A stretch of 64,000 bases of DNA, from positions 248,001 to 312,000 of the forward strand of contig CAXHWN010002145.1 in the NCBI GenBank assembly GCA_964020975.1. The letters are read 5' to 3'. Shown piece after piece: positions 11,976 through 56,279 of this stretch (position 1 is the stretch's first letter; each line of letters starts with the position of its first letter). Source of the stretch: Hermodice carunculata. Its lineage: Eukaryota > Annelida > Polychaeta > Eunicida > Amphinomidae. The position numbers and the translations under genes are program-made. The notes beneath the pieces are model-generated. The model was given only the letters and a program-made list of their open reading frames with translations. It was not told the DNA's origin and made no database searches.

Positions 11976-12100
11976 GTTTTTCGCTGATGGCGCTTGCTCT
12001 GTCTTGTTAGCACCTTTCCTTGTGTAAACACTAGGTTGCCATTGTTTGCTGCGGGGTGTGGCGTACTGGGCATTTTGGCTGTTGCCATATTTTGATACAC
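11876..12100 (-). pseudogene. LINE ORF1, original N-terminus
   Basis: This 74-codon frame begins at an ATG at 12100 (or 12088, MATAKMPSTPHP) and is rich in basic residues (RQSKRHQRKTIKKKPEN). It reads into the first copy of the duplicated block (FFNVPYEDLDSSGVLALDDE) and stops soon after. The same block, in the frame that continues as ORF1, is repeated directly downstream. The two frames are one ancestral ORF1 separated by a 94-bp tandem duplication (94 mod 3 = 1). Confidence 0.8.
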
Positions 12101-12110
12101 GCAGATTAGT

Positions 12111-12647
12111 TCACGTACAGTAGAAGTTAAATATTGAGATGACTCTGGTTTTAGTTTAATGCAAAAGACTACTTACAAGTGTATCTTTGGGGTCTCCTGC
12201 TGAGCGTTTAATCACTTATCCCCAGGTATATCCTTTATGCATTGTTTTCAAATTAGCTGTAGCCTGTAGGGGTGCAGCAGTGCATTAACGGTTCATAATG
12301 GCCGCCATTGTCTATGCCCCTTGCAGTTGATCACTGTTTTCCAGTCATTCCTCCTTTACATTTATTAGATGGTCCTGCCAGAATGGATCATCGTAATCCG
12401 TATATGTTCAATATCCATGTAGCATATAACATTGCATCATTAAATTCGTAAATCCAGTCCAAAGAAGGTTTTTATCGGGAGCTGAAGAGAAGTTTGAGTT
12501 TACCGCCACGCATGCGCAGGTACATAGTTCATTATAGTTTCGAACGGCCCATAAAAGTGTAATATCCACCTCATCTCTTTCTCTATATATGTATGCATAT
12601 ATATGTATATATATACATATATATATTATGTGTGTGTATATATGTAC

Positions 12648-12710
<63 letters not shown>

Positions 12711-14411
12711 CTTCTTCCAATGATAGAAAAGCTTCGAGAAAACGGATTACCAGGGGGTAAGAGTATAATTCTTCGTTCTGAAATAAACGTAGATTTTTTT
12801 GTCTGCCTGAAATTGTAAGTGGTGGGCTTTAGTCTTAGACTTACCTGGATCTGTTGGAATGGGAGGTGCCGATGCGCATGTTTTTTCCATACTGTTCATA
12901 TGTAAAGTCACCATCAGATTTCTGAAATGGTATTGCTCGTGATTTAGATATTGTATAAACATTGTTGGTGCGTCACCCTTGTCACATCGACAAATGTTAA
13001 AAAAAATGATAACAAATCGGATACGGCAGTAAGATAGATTATGTACTCTATCATTGACTTTGAAAATTAGAAAATGCTAATGTGCTGCTAAAAATTGCAT
13101 ACAAAATTGTGTAAATCGACATGAACACTGACCTCTGATGCTAGGGATGACGCTACTGAATTAAAACCAAAACATTTTTCTGCTTAAAATCACCAGGTGT
13201 TTATTTACACATGTCGTGGGGCTTGTTTTGCAATAACAGAATATAAATGGAAAAACTACCAACTTTGAATCACGCCAACAATAGACATATGGCATAATAT
13301 CCTAGTTTCAAAGAAGCTGCTACCCAGCAGAATATATTTTATTTATTGGTGAATTCAGGTACTTTATATGTACTTCACACCTTGACCCGAAAATGAGCTT
13401 TCAACTCAAATCATATCGTCATGAATCAAAAACAGTAACACGAGGTGTATTTCAGTGTAGTGACTAAAGCACATGATGTAGCTTCATAGTCAATGCATCG
13501 TTATTGTACAAGTTGAACAGATGACGTAATGAAGAGATGGAGCGTCATGCAATCATTTAAAACTCTTCCACAGATGTAAGACCATCAGTCAACTGAGACC
13601 CACATTGCATATTTTGAAAGGGACTGTTTAGTGTTGAAGGTTTCTCCACCAGCACATGGTACTCCCCAAGCACGGCATTGTTGAAGTATCCCATATATTA
13701 TTTATTTTTACTTATACAGAGACAGGTAATAAAACGTTTCAGAGAAGAACACGAGAAAAATAGTCCCACACCGACAAAAAACCTTTTGATTGGTATCTTT
13801 TCAAAGTTAATGTTTTGTTAAAATCAACAGTGGTTAAATTCGTTTTGCTAATGCAGATTGGACCTGCAAAGATGATTAGAAAATTGTAAGTACCCCAGAC
13901 TTTACGTTTAACAAAATGTCAAAGATATGAAACTCCGAACCTTGAATGGTACCTGAGTTACAAACATATTTATCCTAAATATGATAAAACCAAATGGCAT
14001 TTTTGGTATAATGTGTTACATTCGCTTCAGATATATCGTATCACAATTAGTTTTCGTAACTTGTGCCATAAACATGACTAACTCACAATTAAAGATTACA
14101 GAAAATAGACTGACTCGTTAATGCATCTGCTCCTGTTGCTCAAATCCACAAGGAGAACAGGAACAAATTGCAATAAGATAATTCTCACCGGTTTCTGTTA
14201 GAGTTAATATTCAGTTGAACATACTAAATTCACTAACAAAATGAAAATGGACAAAAGGTAAAATCACAACAAACAAATGGCCGCTTTCATATTTCAATTA
14301 TTTAGAATTATATTCTGTATACATTTCCATGCAGCCACTTTATCATGTATGTTTAACAACGGTAATGTGTAGTTTTATCGCGCAACACATATTGAAGTGT
14401 TTATTTTGGAA
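12111..14411. other. AT-rich intergenic sequence, no gene recognised
   Basis: The first few hundred bases may be 5' UTR of the LINE. The rest shows no splice-flanked coding run or recognisable domain. Only the (TA)n array at 12649-12704 stands out. Confidence 0.45.
12649..12704. repeat. (TA)n microsatellite
   Basis: A 56-bp pure TA run follows an imperfect TA/TG-rich lead-in from about 12585. Confidence 0.95.
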
Positions 14412-14593
14412 TACAGTAAAACCTCCCTATACCGAACACCCTTGGGACCGGTTAAAAATGTTCGTTATATGGATGTGTTCAGCATAGGGAGGTTTGCTGA
14501 TATTGAAAGTATATATTCGGGACCGTGAAATGGTGTTCAGTATAAAGAGGTGTTCGGTATACAGAGGTGTTCGGTTAGAGAGGTTTTACTGTA
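14412..14593. mobile_element. pogo/Tigger-type MITE
   Basis: A 182-bp element has inverted termini: tacagtaaaacctccctata at the left and, as reverse complement on the right, tacagtaaaacctctctaac. The CAGTAAAACCTC end is characteristic of pogo/Tigger-related Tc1-mariner elements. A TA dinucleotide at each end fits their TA target site. Internal motifs of the ggtgttcggtat type recur near both ends. There is no transposase, so it is non-autonomous. Confidence 0.85.
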
Positions 14594-17186
14594 TGATCGG
14601 CAGTAGCTATAGATGAAAGAAAATGGCTTCCACAAAGAAGGCCTTCATTACGACTGTAGACATAGCATGATAAGTAGGTCACGTTTTTGTACATGTGACA
14701 AAATACGTATTGGTCAACATTTGAATTACAGCTCCAGTGTGTTAGCCTATGATTTTCGGGGTTCTGAATTCATATTTTGTTGTTTCAAACCAACAGAGAC
14801 ATTAGTAAACACAATAGACGTGACCACATCCCTGGTATAAAACCCGACAAATCGATACAACGCACACTGCATGTATGGCGTTTTTCATGTTTCAAAATAT
14901 TTGCGATTAGAATTAAAGCTTCAAACAGAAACGGATGTGCCTGCGTTTCTTTACTGGACACCATGGTTTTACCCAACCATTTTTCCTTTTCTTGATGTGT
15001 AACTTATATTTTCAATTATTCTTGAGCACCTAGTCACCTTTTTCAACATAACAACCATGCTGGCAATATTTTAGTTTTTTCACCTTTACCATTACTATCG
15101 TCTGTCTACAATGATGCATCGTGTCTGTGTGTGTTCTAGTTAAATTATTCTGGTGAACCCGTCCAATGGCTGGCAAGGTAATCCACAGACCGACGTAAAG
15201 TAAACTGCGAGTAGAGAAAAGATTTACGTGCTATACATACCTTGTCTCCTTCCTGAATAATAATAAAATTGTATTAATCCAGACCACTTTATCAACTTAA
15301 CAAACTTTTCAATTTCACCGGCACCAGGCATTCTATGGCCTCACGTCAGGATGATTAAGAACTCCTAACGCATATCACGCAAAAGACCTGGCTATATTCT
15401 ACTAAACCATAATTTGTTTCTGTCAGTCGAAGATAATGTCGAATTTTGAGAGAATATATGAAACTTTTCAGCATGTTCAGATACACAATCAAGTATTTTG
15501 AGTCGACGCAGAGTCAACGAGATCTATTTACACATGGCGAGCAGGAAAAGCTACCATTGTTACTTGGACTGGACTTGGTTTGAAGTTTAAAATGAGTATT
15601 CTTTGAGATAGGATACCGTGTTGGGCAGAACAGCAGATACTTGTTTTTCAAAAACACTGTCACCCACTAAATGTTACATCAGCACATGCGCTGGAATAAT
15701 CATGCCTGGTATTAAACTTTCTTGGCAGTTTTTATTTTTCTGTGCACTGAATTATGGTCTGAAGAAACCTAAGGTCTCCGTTCTTTCATGTCAGACCAAT
15801 GGCCACCCAATATAATTCAATATTGTAAATTATGTAGCGTAAGGTTTTAAAAAATTCTCGGAAACAGACTTAATCTAACTCTATAAACTTCTCACTGACT
15901 CCGTGGGATGATAGTTTCAAGAGTTACAACACTTTATTTTTTTCAAATCGTACTCTAGATACACGACAAAATATTACATTTTACAACTATTACGTACTCG
16001 CAATATTTGTACAAAGTAAAAGTGTATTCGGTATAGTTATTGTTTTGATATGTAAATTGAAACTCCTGGATATTGAAGTTATGTGTGTATCACACTGCCC
16101 TGCAGAAAGAACACAACTGAATCAGTCAGCTAAAGTACAAACATTGCATAGTGTTGATTGTATTCTACCTAAGGCTATTATTCTGTGCAAGACAACAGTT
16201 AATTCCATAAATATTCTGTTCTGCACAAGCCTTTCAACTGTGAATTCAAATCAAAACTAACTCTTGTGCGGGACTGTTTTTTCAAATATTATTGGTCTGA
16301 TCTTTTAAAAATATGTATGCCGGCCAGACAATTGTTCTGGTCGCAAAGAGAAACTGTTTTCTCTGTAGTCTGGGTTGTGGAGGCAATTTAGGATACACAT
16401 CAAAATATTTCTGCTGGTATTAATTACTGTTAAACAGGTTCAGGACGTCCCAGGGGAATAACCATGACTCACTAAGATAAACTTCTTCCTGGTTGTTAGT
16501 TTCTACCATTTTATTACCATGCGAGTTCCTGTCTCGCCACTGGCCGTTTATTAATTCTCATATTGGTAAAGTTCTCCTTGTAGTATTTGTAAGCCTCTTG
16601 ATATATCATCAAGGGCAGTCGTTGTCCATAATCATGAGAAAATGGTCTCGCAATTTGTTCCTGGTTGACCGTTTTTAGCCATAGAGTGAATGGATTATGC
16701 TGACAGAACCCCCAAATCAAGTGCTAGTTAAGTAAATAGTCTGCAGACTGAGTCTGCACCAACATAATGTGTATTTTTGCTTTTCATTCTTGGCAAACCA
16801 ACCTTGAAACAAGACTGTTCCCTTCAATAATTCCTGTTGAAGACTGTATTTGGATTCTGAAATTAAATACCCATGTTTTCCGCAGTATTCACTGTCCTCT
16901 CATCCAATCCTTTTGATACATGATGTAGAAAAATAATCACACATAAATATATATGTATATATATATATGTATCAATAAATCTAAATATTATGGAAAAAGG
17001 GCTGGCCTAAACGATTCATTTCAATCTTTTTTCTGCGTTCAGCATTATGTATAATGCATCCACCATGCAATAATAAATATGCAATTATGCAAGTGCCTGC
17101 AACTTTCACAAAATAAAATTCAAGGTTTTCAATGCAAGGTGAACAAATACCTCATATTTTCTGTAAGACAACACAATAAGCTTATG

Positions 17187-17190
<4 letters not shown>
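14594..17190. other. Intergenic sequence, nothing recognised
   Basis: Scattered short open stretches (for example 15618-15815 and 16045-16260 on the plus strand) have no domain, codon pattern or splice context that I trust. A weak TA-rich patch lies near 16945-16975. Confidence 0.4.

Positions 17191-17191
<1 letters not shown>

Positions 17192-17269
<78 letters not shown>
17192..17269. repeat. (TA)n microsatellite
   Basis: About 39 TA units, followed directly by a GTAT array. Confidence 0.95.
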
Positions 17270-17273
<4 letters not shown>

Positions 17274-17283
17274 ATGTATTTAG

Positions 17284-17346
17284 TATGTATGTATGTATGT
17301 ATGTATGTATGTATGTATGTATGTATGTATGTATGTATCTATGTAT
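17284..17346. repeat. (GTAT)n microsatellite
   Basis: About 15 units of GTAT, probably grown from the neighbouring TA array. Confidence 0.95.
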
Positions 17347-18738
17347 ATTTTCATGGACGTATAGCGCTTTGTATCCCTGCCGAAAACGTTACCGAATATA
17401 CATATGTACGTGTGTGTGTGATAGTACAATTCTAAGGAGATCGTGAATTTGACATTTATCCGCTGAGCCGTAATGAAAGCGTGCAGTTCTTGTAGTCAGA
17501 TTTGCAAGGTGATTTAGGGACGTACACCTTGTCTTACCATTATCATCATGGGTCCTGGTATATATGTTTTCATGGGATGGACCTTGAATAGTAACAAACT
17601 GGAAACAATTGGTAGATGCGCAGAGTTATGCTCCCTATAAAGTTGAAAGAGAGGTCTACTTTTATCTGCAGAGGGATATACTCTTTACCTCAGTGTAGCA
17701 CAAATATACGGGACACGGTACAGCTGACCAGCTCAGCAGTTTGACATTGTTTTGCAGAGAGCAGGTGCCATTACGAGTCTTGCTAGGTATAATTTTTCAT
17801 TTAATTTAAAATGTACGAGTTAAATTTCTGTCAGGTTCAATAGCTCACAAGCACTCAAAAATGTATATTTAGTGTGAAAAGTGTATATATATGTGTGTGT
17901 CTGATCCCTGATACACATTAGGACATAACCGTATTAAGCAATATAAACTTTTGTCCTGTTCTGCCAGCCTGGGTTGCTCGGCAACACAAGTACGCTTCCA
18001 CCATAATGAGGCCACATAAGCAGGGAACGCTACCTAATCATCTGGAAATAATGCCCCTCTTTCCCGCTAACAAATTGCAATATCTAACATTTTTAACTTT
18101 CGTGTTTGTTTTGAAAATAAATATATAACTTGTCTTAAGCTTATTATATTCTCATTGGTCATCCTTTTGTTACGGGACACATTTGGACAGGCGTAAAACA
18201 TGGATCAGCCCCAGCCCGCTTCCTCTCAGGCTCCCTGCTGTAGGACAGGGCTAAGCACAGGGGCGCAGTTAATATGAGTACTTCCTATTTATGGCCTCCA
18301 AACTATGGGGTTCACAAACATGCACGCATAAGCACACATTGTATATGTAATGTTTGCAATGGTATTCTGCCAAATCTATCAACGTAAATTTGTCCACATA
18401 GATATGCTTATTTTCTCCCGTTTTCAATAATTCTAATGCGACAATTATTTGAGAAAATATAAAGCTTACAGTTAACAATTTGACCCCTGACCTTTAATAT
18501 GTACTTCAAGTTTTGCTTAATTACAAGGGACATCAATGGTTTGATAGCAACGTTATTAAAACAAATGTCAGACTAAACAGTAAATGTATCTTCGTCTGAT
18601 AGGGAACTGCATGAAAAACCAATTATTCCATTCATAACACAACTCACTCGCCTCTTTTGACTTTTTTGCTGTACATGCTTATGAAAGGTTTATGCAGGTG
18701 TATGCTCCTTCTAGGAGCAGTTCCTTTGTTTCTGAGCA

Positions 18739-18740
<2 letters not shown>
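17347..18740. other. Intergenic sequence with one dispersed-repeat candidate
   Basis: No gene is recognised. The stretch 17965-18050 shares an ordered set of strings with 26325-26400: a ggcaacac/ggcaacag block followed by gcttccaccat, with a further weak match on acatggatc downstream. It may be an old dispersed repeat. Confidence 0.35.

Positions 18741-18810
<70 letters not shown>
18741..18810. repeat. (GT)n microsatellite
   Basis: Thirty-five perfect GT units. Confidence 0.97.
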
Positions 18811-18812
<2 letters not shown>

Positions 18813-18934
18813 GCTGAGATGTACATTTTTCTCACATCTCTGTTGGATGTGTAATTTTGAGTGCATTTGACCCATTGACAAGTTAGTATATTTAACATGT
18901 TAATTTATTCACAAGTTAACCTGAAAAAGAAATA

Positions 18935-18988
18935 GAGCAAGACTTCCAGTCTTCAGCCCAATGGTTTACCGACTGAGCTAATGACTCA
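18935..18988 (-). repeat. tRNA-like sequence, possible SINE head
   Basis: On the minus strand, ttagctcagtcggtaaacc matches a tRNA D-arm and A box well, and gggctgaagactgg resembles a Phe-type anticodon region (GAA). No proper T-arm or GGTTCGA box follows at the expected distance (only ggttaactt), and the acceptor stem does not pair. This is a decayed tRNA copy or the 5' end of a tRNA-derived SINE, not a working tRNA gene. Confidence 0.35.
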
Positions 18989-21234
18989 TTGACGCTAAGC
19001 AACTGCTCGAAATCAAAACATGTAAGTGCTGCACTTTAGTATACCATTTATATTCCTGTAGGTAAAAGTATTCATACCCATAATTGGTGTATCATTCTGC
19101 GAATAGAATTAGCCATCTCTAGTTTCCTCTTGGTTTAGTCACACTGTTCGAAGATCTGTGTTACACTATTGGTGATAATGAACGGGATGAAGTATTCATC
19201 CCCCAAACCCTTTGTGAATAGGAGATTATGAGCTTCTCTTGGCAGTTCAGTGCATAACTCTCTTATCCACGATCTAAGCAGATTTTAACTACAACGTATA
19301 CTTTCCATATCCGTGCATGTGCCATCAGTTGCATAAATCTTTCCATCACAATTTATGCTGATTAATTACGGAAAATACACATCTACGGTTTAAAATCACA
19401 TGCTGTAATGGAAGATACTAAATTTTCTTGCAAAGTGTTTTCCTAGCAGCATTGCTTGAAGCCAAAATTATTGTTAAATGGATTCTCAAACGTTGCAATA
19501 TAACAAAACAAGATTTCAGGTGTTAGGGTTACGTGCTATGATGGTAATATTTGATGAAGTTTACATAGTATATTACATGCAAGCACATGTTATCATAATG
19601 CCACACAACCGTATTTTTTAAATCTTCTTTCAGAACATACTCAAACTTAAAGTTATGTCAGCTGTTCCAACAAGTTTAAACTAATGTACATCACAAAAAT
19701 TTGAAGACAGTTTCGATAAATGCATTATGTTTTCAATTGGGCTGTTTTTTAATTCTGATATAAACGTATTGCCAATAATAACGAGTAACATGATCACCTT
19801 TATGTACCAGCTGGGTACCCTGTAGCAACAAGAGTCAAATATATTAACTAATGGTTTCATGTTCAGAAGCAGTGGACATAGAACAGTTGTAACTATAAAA
19901 GCAAGGCACTAGATTATATTTTGCTCCATAAGGTACATATTTCTAGAAATACGATTCAAAGACGGAACACGTCCGTTCTTGCAATATTTCACTGCCATAC
20001 GAACTCTGTGGTTTCACACATAACATGCATCTATAGTCTAACGTATTATACATTCTGAAAACACCAAGGAAGTAGTACAAGTAAACACATAGGCCTAATA
20101 CATTTGAGACTCGTACCACTATGAGGAACTTAACCTAATGTACAGAAAATGTAGATAAACTGCAATATGTTCAATTTTGATTTGACTGTATCGTTAATAT
20201 TTTGCATGAGGTTTTTCTACCTTACGGTACAAGGTGACCTTTGTAATACTGTAACTTATTCTGCACCATCTGAACATTTAAGCGTAACCCATGTTATGCA
20301 CACATACTCTGATATTAATTAAGTCCATCTGCAAGACTATCAACGTTTCCAAAAAGGTATATTTGTCCTACGTTAGTAGTAATAGCGGACTTGCAGAGGC
20401 GAGATATCTGCAGTAAGACTGCCCCAACATTAATAACAAGGTGTTTACATCAGGCAGTTTACACATACATTTAAACAGATTAGCAACTTATTCTGCATTA
20501 TATGGTCACACATTTACTTGTTGTACGGTACATGTATACCGTCACGGTGTGGTATGTACACACGTGTAGACAAATACTAAGTCCTTTTTTTTTCGCAAAC
20601 TTACAAATTATGAATCTACCTTTCTACTATTTTTTAATTGTGTTAACAAATATAAGTTGGTTCGTTAACATCTATCGCATACTTTGTCGTGGCCGTAAAT
20701 CGACAGGGCCGTATGATGAGGTACTTCAATGTTTATTTATACTATAAAAGATACCTTAGGTATACGTAATTTCAACTTATTTAATCTGTCATTTACGCAT
20801 GAACATAACCCCTATATTGCAATCCATAATATATATGTACTGTTCCAGGCATAATGTAATGCACAGATCACCTTTCATGACATGTGAATGTACCTTATTC
20901 TGAATTTATTATCAACGCGTTCAATAGTGTAAGATACATTAAAAATTCAAACAAATCATACAATTAGTGACTTTTTCACAAGGCTTTGACCCAAAGGGGC
21001 ATTAATGTGCCTTCCAATCATATAAGGTGATGGCAGTTTAGCAGATCAGACAAAACTGGTTAATCTGGTTATCAATGCGTGCCATATAAGGTAATTGTAA
21101 AATCACGTTTTGAACAGTTGCCCACAATTTATTTTCATGGGTCGCCTTTTCTGTATCTTTGTGTGATTTTTTTTTTTTTTTTTGTAATTTCCGACAACGA
21201 AAAGACCAGCGTTTACCGGCATGGTGGGCCATAG

Positions 21235-21238
<4 letters not shown>
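18989..21238. other. AT-rich intergenic sequence, nothing recognised
   Basis: No coding run with domain similarity, RNA gene or repeat was found apart from a T15-17 run at 21167-21183. Confidence 0.4.

Positions 21239-21319
<81 letters not shown>
21239..21319. repeat. (TA)n microsatellite
   Basis: About 40 TA units. Confidence 0.95.
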
Positions 21320-21321
<2 letters not shown>

Positions 21322-22170
21322 TAAATCATCCGAGAATCTTTAAACATAATGTATTAATTATTATTATTGGGTGGGCACACTGTTGAAATTAAAGAGACTG
21401 TTTGTAAATGAACATACAAGATTAATATTGATATACATAAAAAGACACTGGTTTTTATTTTATTTTGTTTCTACAGAAGGAATTTGATCCACTTGAAAAA
21501 ATTCTGGAGTACATGCTTCATATTTCTCTATCAAATTATTCTAGAAAACAAGTTTAAACAGCCATAAGCGTCCAAGATCTGAATTAGACAAATAATTTGA
21601 CAAATATGATAGACAATAGTACCTTTGAGATAGAATTCTTGATGAATTACTAATGACAATTATATTTACAGTCCTAACATTTAGTATTCAACCTTGCACC
21701 TACAAATTTAGTCACCAGTATTCCCTGGACAATTTGTCATGTTGACAATTTGCCATGTCATGTAGCGAAATTTAACTATTTAGTGTAATGTTTTTTGTAA
21801 TAAACCTGACAATAATGTGCCATCTTGCTCAGCTAGAAACAGTGTTGCAATCGCCTGCTAGAAGCAGTGCTTCAATCGCTGCAAGAAGCAGCGTTTCAAT
21901 GACCTGGACTACATGCCACTTGAAGGTCGTATTCATCTATCTGTTTTCTTCTTGCACCAACTGTCCGTCGTACTCTACCTCATAGAAGTACTACGCTGTT
22001 CGCTGCTTTGCCATGTGTAACACGCTGCCCTGTCCCTTCGTCACCGCCGACCCCTGTTTGTGCACACGGTGCATCAGTGCATTCACGCTGCAGATTTGTC
22101 TGTGTTTGGGTAGTGTCTTTCCAACTGTTCACCAGGAAATCTAAATAATCCAAAGCTGACGTTGAGTACT
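21320..22170 (-). other. Probable 3' UTR and 3' flank of the TRPC gene
   Basis: This region lies directly downstream of the TRPC stop codon in the gene's sense. Overlapping minus-strand AATAAA signals at 21454-21464 are the nearest obvious polyadenylation signals, which would give a 3' UTR of about 0.7 kb. The extent is inferred; no transcript evidence is available. Confidence 0.35.
21454..21464 (-). terminator. Candidate poly(A) signals for the TRPC gene
   Basis: The plus strand reads tttattttatt, giving two overlapping AATAAA hexamers on the minus strand about 710 nt downstream of the TRPC stop. In AT-rich DNA such hexamers also arise by chance. Confidence 0.3.
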
Positions 22171-53766
<31,596 letters not shown>

Positions 53767-53778
53767 CTGAAAGACAAA

Positions 53779-53824
53779 AGGGTACCGGTGAGACAGTAAC
53801 GAGGGTACCGGTGAGACAGTAACC
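53779..53824. repeat. 23-bp tandem duplication upstream of exon a
   Basis: Two adjacent copies of agggtaccggtgagacagta plus ac(g/c) lie 13 nt upstream of the exon a acceptor in the gene's sense. They differ only at the last base. Confidence 0.9.
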
Positions 53825-54237
53825 AGTTTGGCGTTTTCTGTACATTCTCCACAGTTAACGACGTCAATAAATTCCTTTAAAAGATACACATTTTCTTCAT
53901 CATAAACAATGAATAGAATAGGAAAGCAATCCGAAGTTTATGTTAATTCCTCTCCCGGACATATATTTACAGTCGATGAGAAGAGTAATGCTTGACAACG
54001 CATGAAAAGCAAATCTTGAAAGTACAGCGATTCCATGATTATGATTACGACTACTTTAAATGACAAGCTGTCCGGACACCATCTGCATTAAAGAACATTT
54101 GTATTCATAAATTCGACAAAATAACACGTTTTGTTCCATGAAAGAAAAAAAAACCACTCAATACATGGAGGTCAAAGTAAAATTAGATGTAAAGGAAACA
54201 CAATGCCACAAAAATAGCCTTTTAGAGTCAAATTTAT

Positions 54238-55860
54238 TTAGAAACGTATGGAACTCGGAATAAACCTTTCGACATTAATAAACAAAGACTTGTTCCAGTA
54301 GAAATTATTACTGTCGTCCCCACAACATAAATGTTGCACTGTAACTTCTCTGTTTATAAACATACTTAGTGACTCAAACAACTCTGCCCTCTGTGTAGGA
54401 TACAACACATGAAATAATGAGAGACAGCTTCTGAAGATTTTCTGCAAGAGCACAAATCACTTGCTACTGAATTACATTTATACATGTCACAATTTAAAAA
54501 ACTGCATCTCATTCTTAGTGTCGCATGATGAATTTGGGCTTTTCTTGTTCCGCCACAGTAGTCAGCTGGGGCAAATGAATATTTTCTCTTTAGCTTATTA
54601 TTGAAAGAGGACAATGAATGGAAATCTTGCACGACAGGATCTCGACTATTCAAAATACGAACAACACTCTGATAAAATCAATGTCGCCATAATTCAGACG
54701 AGGCGAATATCTGCGGGATATCATTTGAATGTCTTTTACCATAAATTTGTTCCGGAACCGTAGGGACTCTCTCATGCAAATAATTTGATGCAAAACCATT
54801 TAGAATTTTGTACATGTGAATAAGTTTGTGGCGCTCACGTATGATACGTAAAGGTTGCCATTTAATTTCATTGAAAAAGACTGGATGCTAACACTTTGGG
54901 TCGCTCCAACAACAATGCGGGCTGTCGCGTGTTGCACACGTGCCAGCTTATCGCTGCAGGGTATTGTGCAGTTGTACCACAAGATGTCGCCGCATTCAAG
55001 GACGGGTCTAATAACAGTAAAATAAAAGTTCTTTAATTGTTTCCTATCAAGTATATGTGTTATGCCCCTGAGACAGTCTGCCCTTTTCATGGCTTTAACA
55101 TATATATTGTCCACGTGGTTACTCCATGACCCGTCCTGGAATAAGATGTTTGTGATTTTTTACTTCGGAAATTTGGTGACCATCAAGATAAAGTGGGTAA
55201 AATCTGGTTATAAGAATATAGCATTGGAAAGGTTTTTGACTCATTGAAGTCAACGGACCATTGCTTTGTCCACATGGAGATTACTGACAAATCCACATTG
55301 AGGGTTGCCTGGCTTATTTCTGGTACATCTCTCTCTGATATAAAAAAAAATGGGGTGTGTCGTCAACAAAAATACGAATATTGGATTCTACAATGTATGC
55401 TAAATCATTAATATACATCCAAAATAACAAAAGACCCAGGATTGAGCCTTGTGGAACGCCAGCATTTACATATCTCAAGTAGATGACTGGACATTTATGA
55501 TAACCCTCTGTCGTCTTTTAGACAAATAACTGTCGAACCACTTCAGTAGAGTACCTTTTACACAAATAGAATGGAGTTTGCGCTCAAGGCTTCTATGCCA
55601 CACTCTATCAAAAGCCTTTTTTACATGAAGGAAAACAGAGATTATGTCTTTACCCTCATCCATGGCTTCTAAAATAATGTCGTAAGTTTCTAATAATTGT
55701 GAAAGAGGTGAGTCCCAAGGTAGGTAGGCCGACTGGAATCTAGTCAGTACATTGTTATTTGCACGGTGATTAAATAACGACTTAAATGTATATTTTTCGA
55801 ATAAATGTCTTCTTCGTGGGGGTGTTTTAAGTAAACGGCTCGGAGATGGTTGAAACTAAT
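54238..55860 (-). mobile_element. Decayed LINE (reverse transcriptase and C-terminal knuckle)
   Basis: Minus-strand frames give LINE blocks in order. FLHVKKAFDRVWHRSLERKL lies near 55640-55570 (RT motif A; FLDISKAFDRVWH in relatives). AGVPQGSILGLLLFWMYIND lies near 55465-55400 (motif B), followed by FVDDT (motif C). AMKRADCLRGITHILDRKQL and FTVIRPVLECGDILWYNCT lie at 55090-54970. KAQIHHATLRMRCSFLNCD and LCSCRKSSEAVSHYFMCC lie at 54550-54430, a CCHC-like C-terminus. The set matches the jockey/CR1-like LINEs common in marine invertebrates. Frames are broken by several stops and shifts, the 5' part is missing, and no tail is defined. Confidence 0.85.
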
Positions 55861-56032
55861 ACTGAAAATACTTTCGCCTAGAAAACAAGGCATATAATTT
55901 TATGCATCTGATTCCAAAATAGTTCATGGTAAAAGACGGTAAAACTTAAGGGTCCCAGATAAACATTCGACGTAGGTGCATACAAGGGTAAAGCGTGTCT
56001 TCAATTTTTTTTCAAACACTCACACTTGAAAA

Positions 56033-56279
56033 TGAACTCTTTCAGTGCCAATCACCTCTCAAGTAGATCTAATTAAGTCAAACTAATCTGAATTATTATC
56101 AGGATCCCAGATTCGTATTCCTCGTAAGAAGACCTTTCATTCAAGTACCAATATGCCTATAGTTCTAGAGAGAATACCCCAGGTCAACAGCTTTTCTCGG
56201 CGCGCATTGGGCGCAATGCGCCCAATGCGCACCGAGAAAAGCTGTTGAGTCAGTCCTAATTTGGCACTGAAAGGGTTAA
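56033..56279. mobile_element. Hairpin MITE, copy 2
   Basis: Termini gaactctttcagtgccaa (56034-56051) and ttggcactgaaagggttaa (56261-56279) are inverted. The foldback at 56185-56247 pairs caacagcttttctcggcgcg with cgcaccgagaaaagctgttg around a gcgcaatgcgc centre. The right half is homologous to the MITE at 30.06-30.30 kb. No protein is encoded. Confidence 0.8.

Larger units (their letters stand above)
6066..12110 (-). mobile_element. Near full-length non-LTR retrotransposon (LINE)
   Basis: This is a two-ORF LINE read on the minus strand. ORF1 (coiled coil plus SGNH-hydrolase-like domain) precedes ORF2 (AP-type endonuclease, reverse transcriptase, C-terminal CCHC knuckle). The 3' end, at low coordinates, has an AATAAAA string and then a (CTA)n tail at about 6068-6087. 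An esterase-like ORF1 is typical of the CR1/L2 group, and ORF2 fits the APE-type LINEs broadly, so I do not name a clade. The copy is broken by a 94-bp duplication in ORF1 and a frameshift in ORF2. The 5' end is not sharply defined; 5' UTR may extend beyond 12110 to about 12.5 kb. No target-site duplication was found by eye. Confidence 0.9.

Noticed and set aside
18644-18898. Threonine/histidine repeat protein
   Set aside because: It is the (GT)n microsatellite translated on the minus strand.
18935-18988. Functional tRNA-Phe gene
   Set aside because: A good A box is present, but there is no T-arm or proper B box, and the acceptor stem does not pair.
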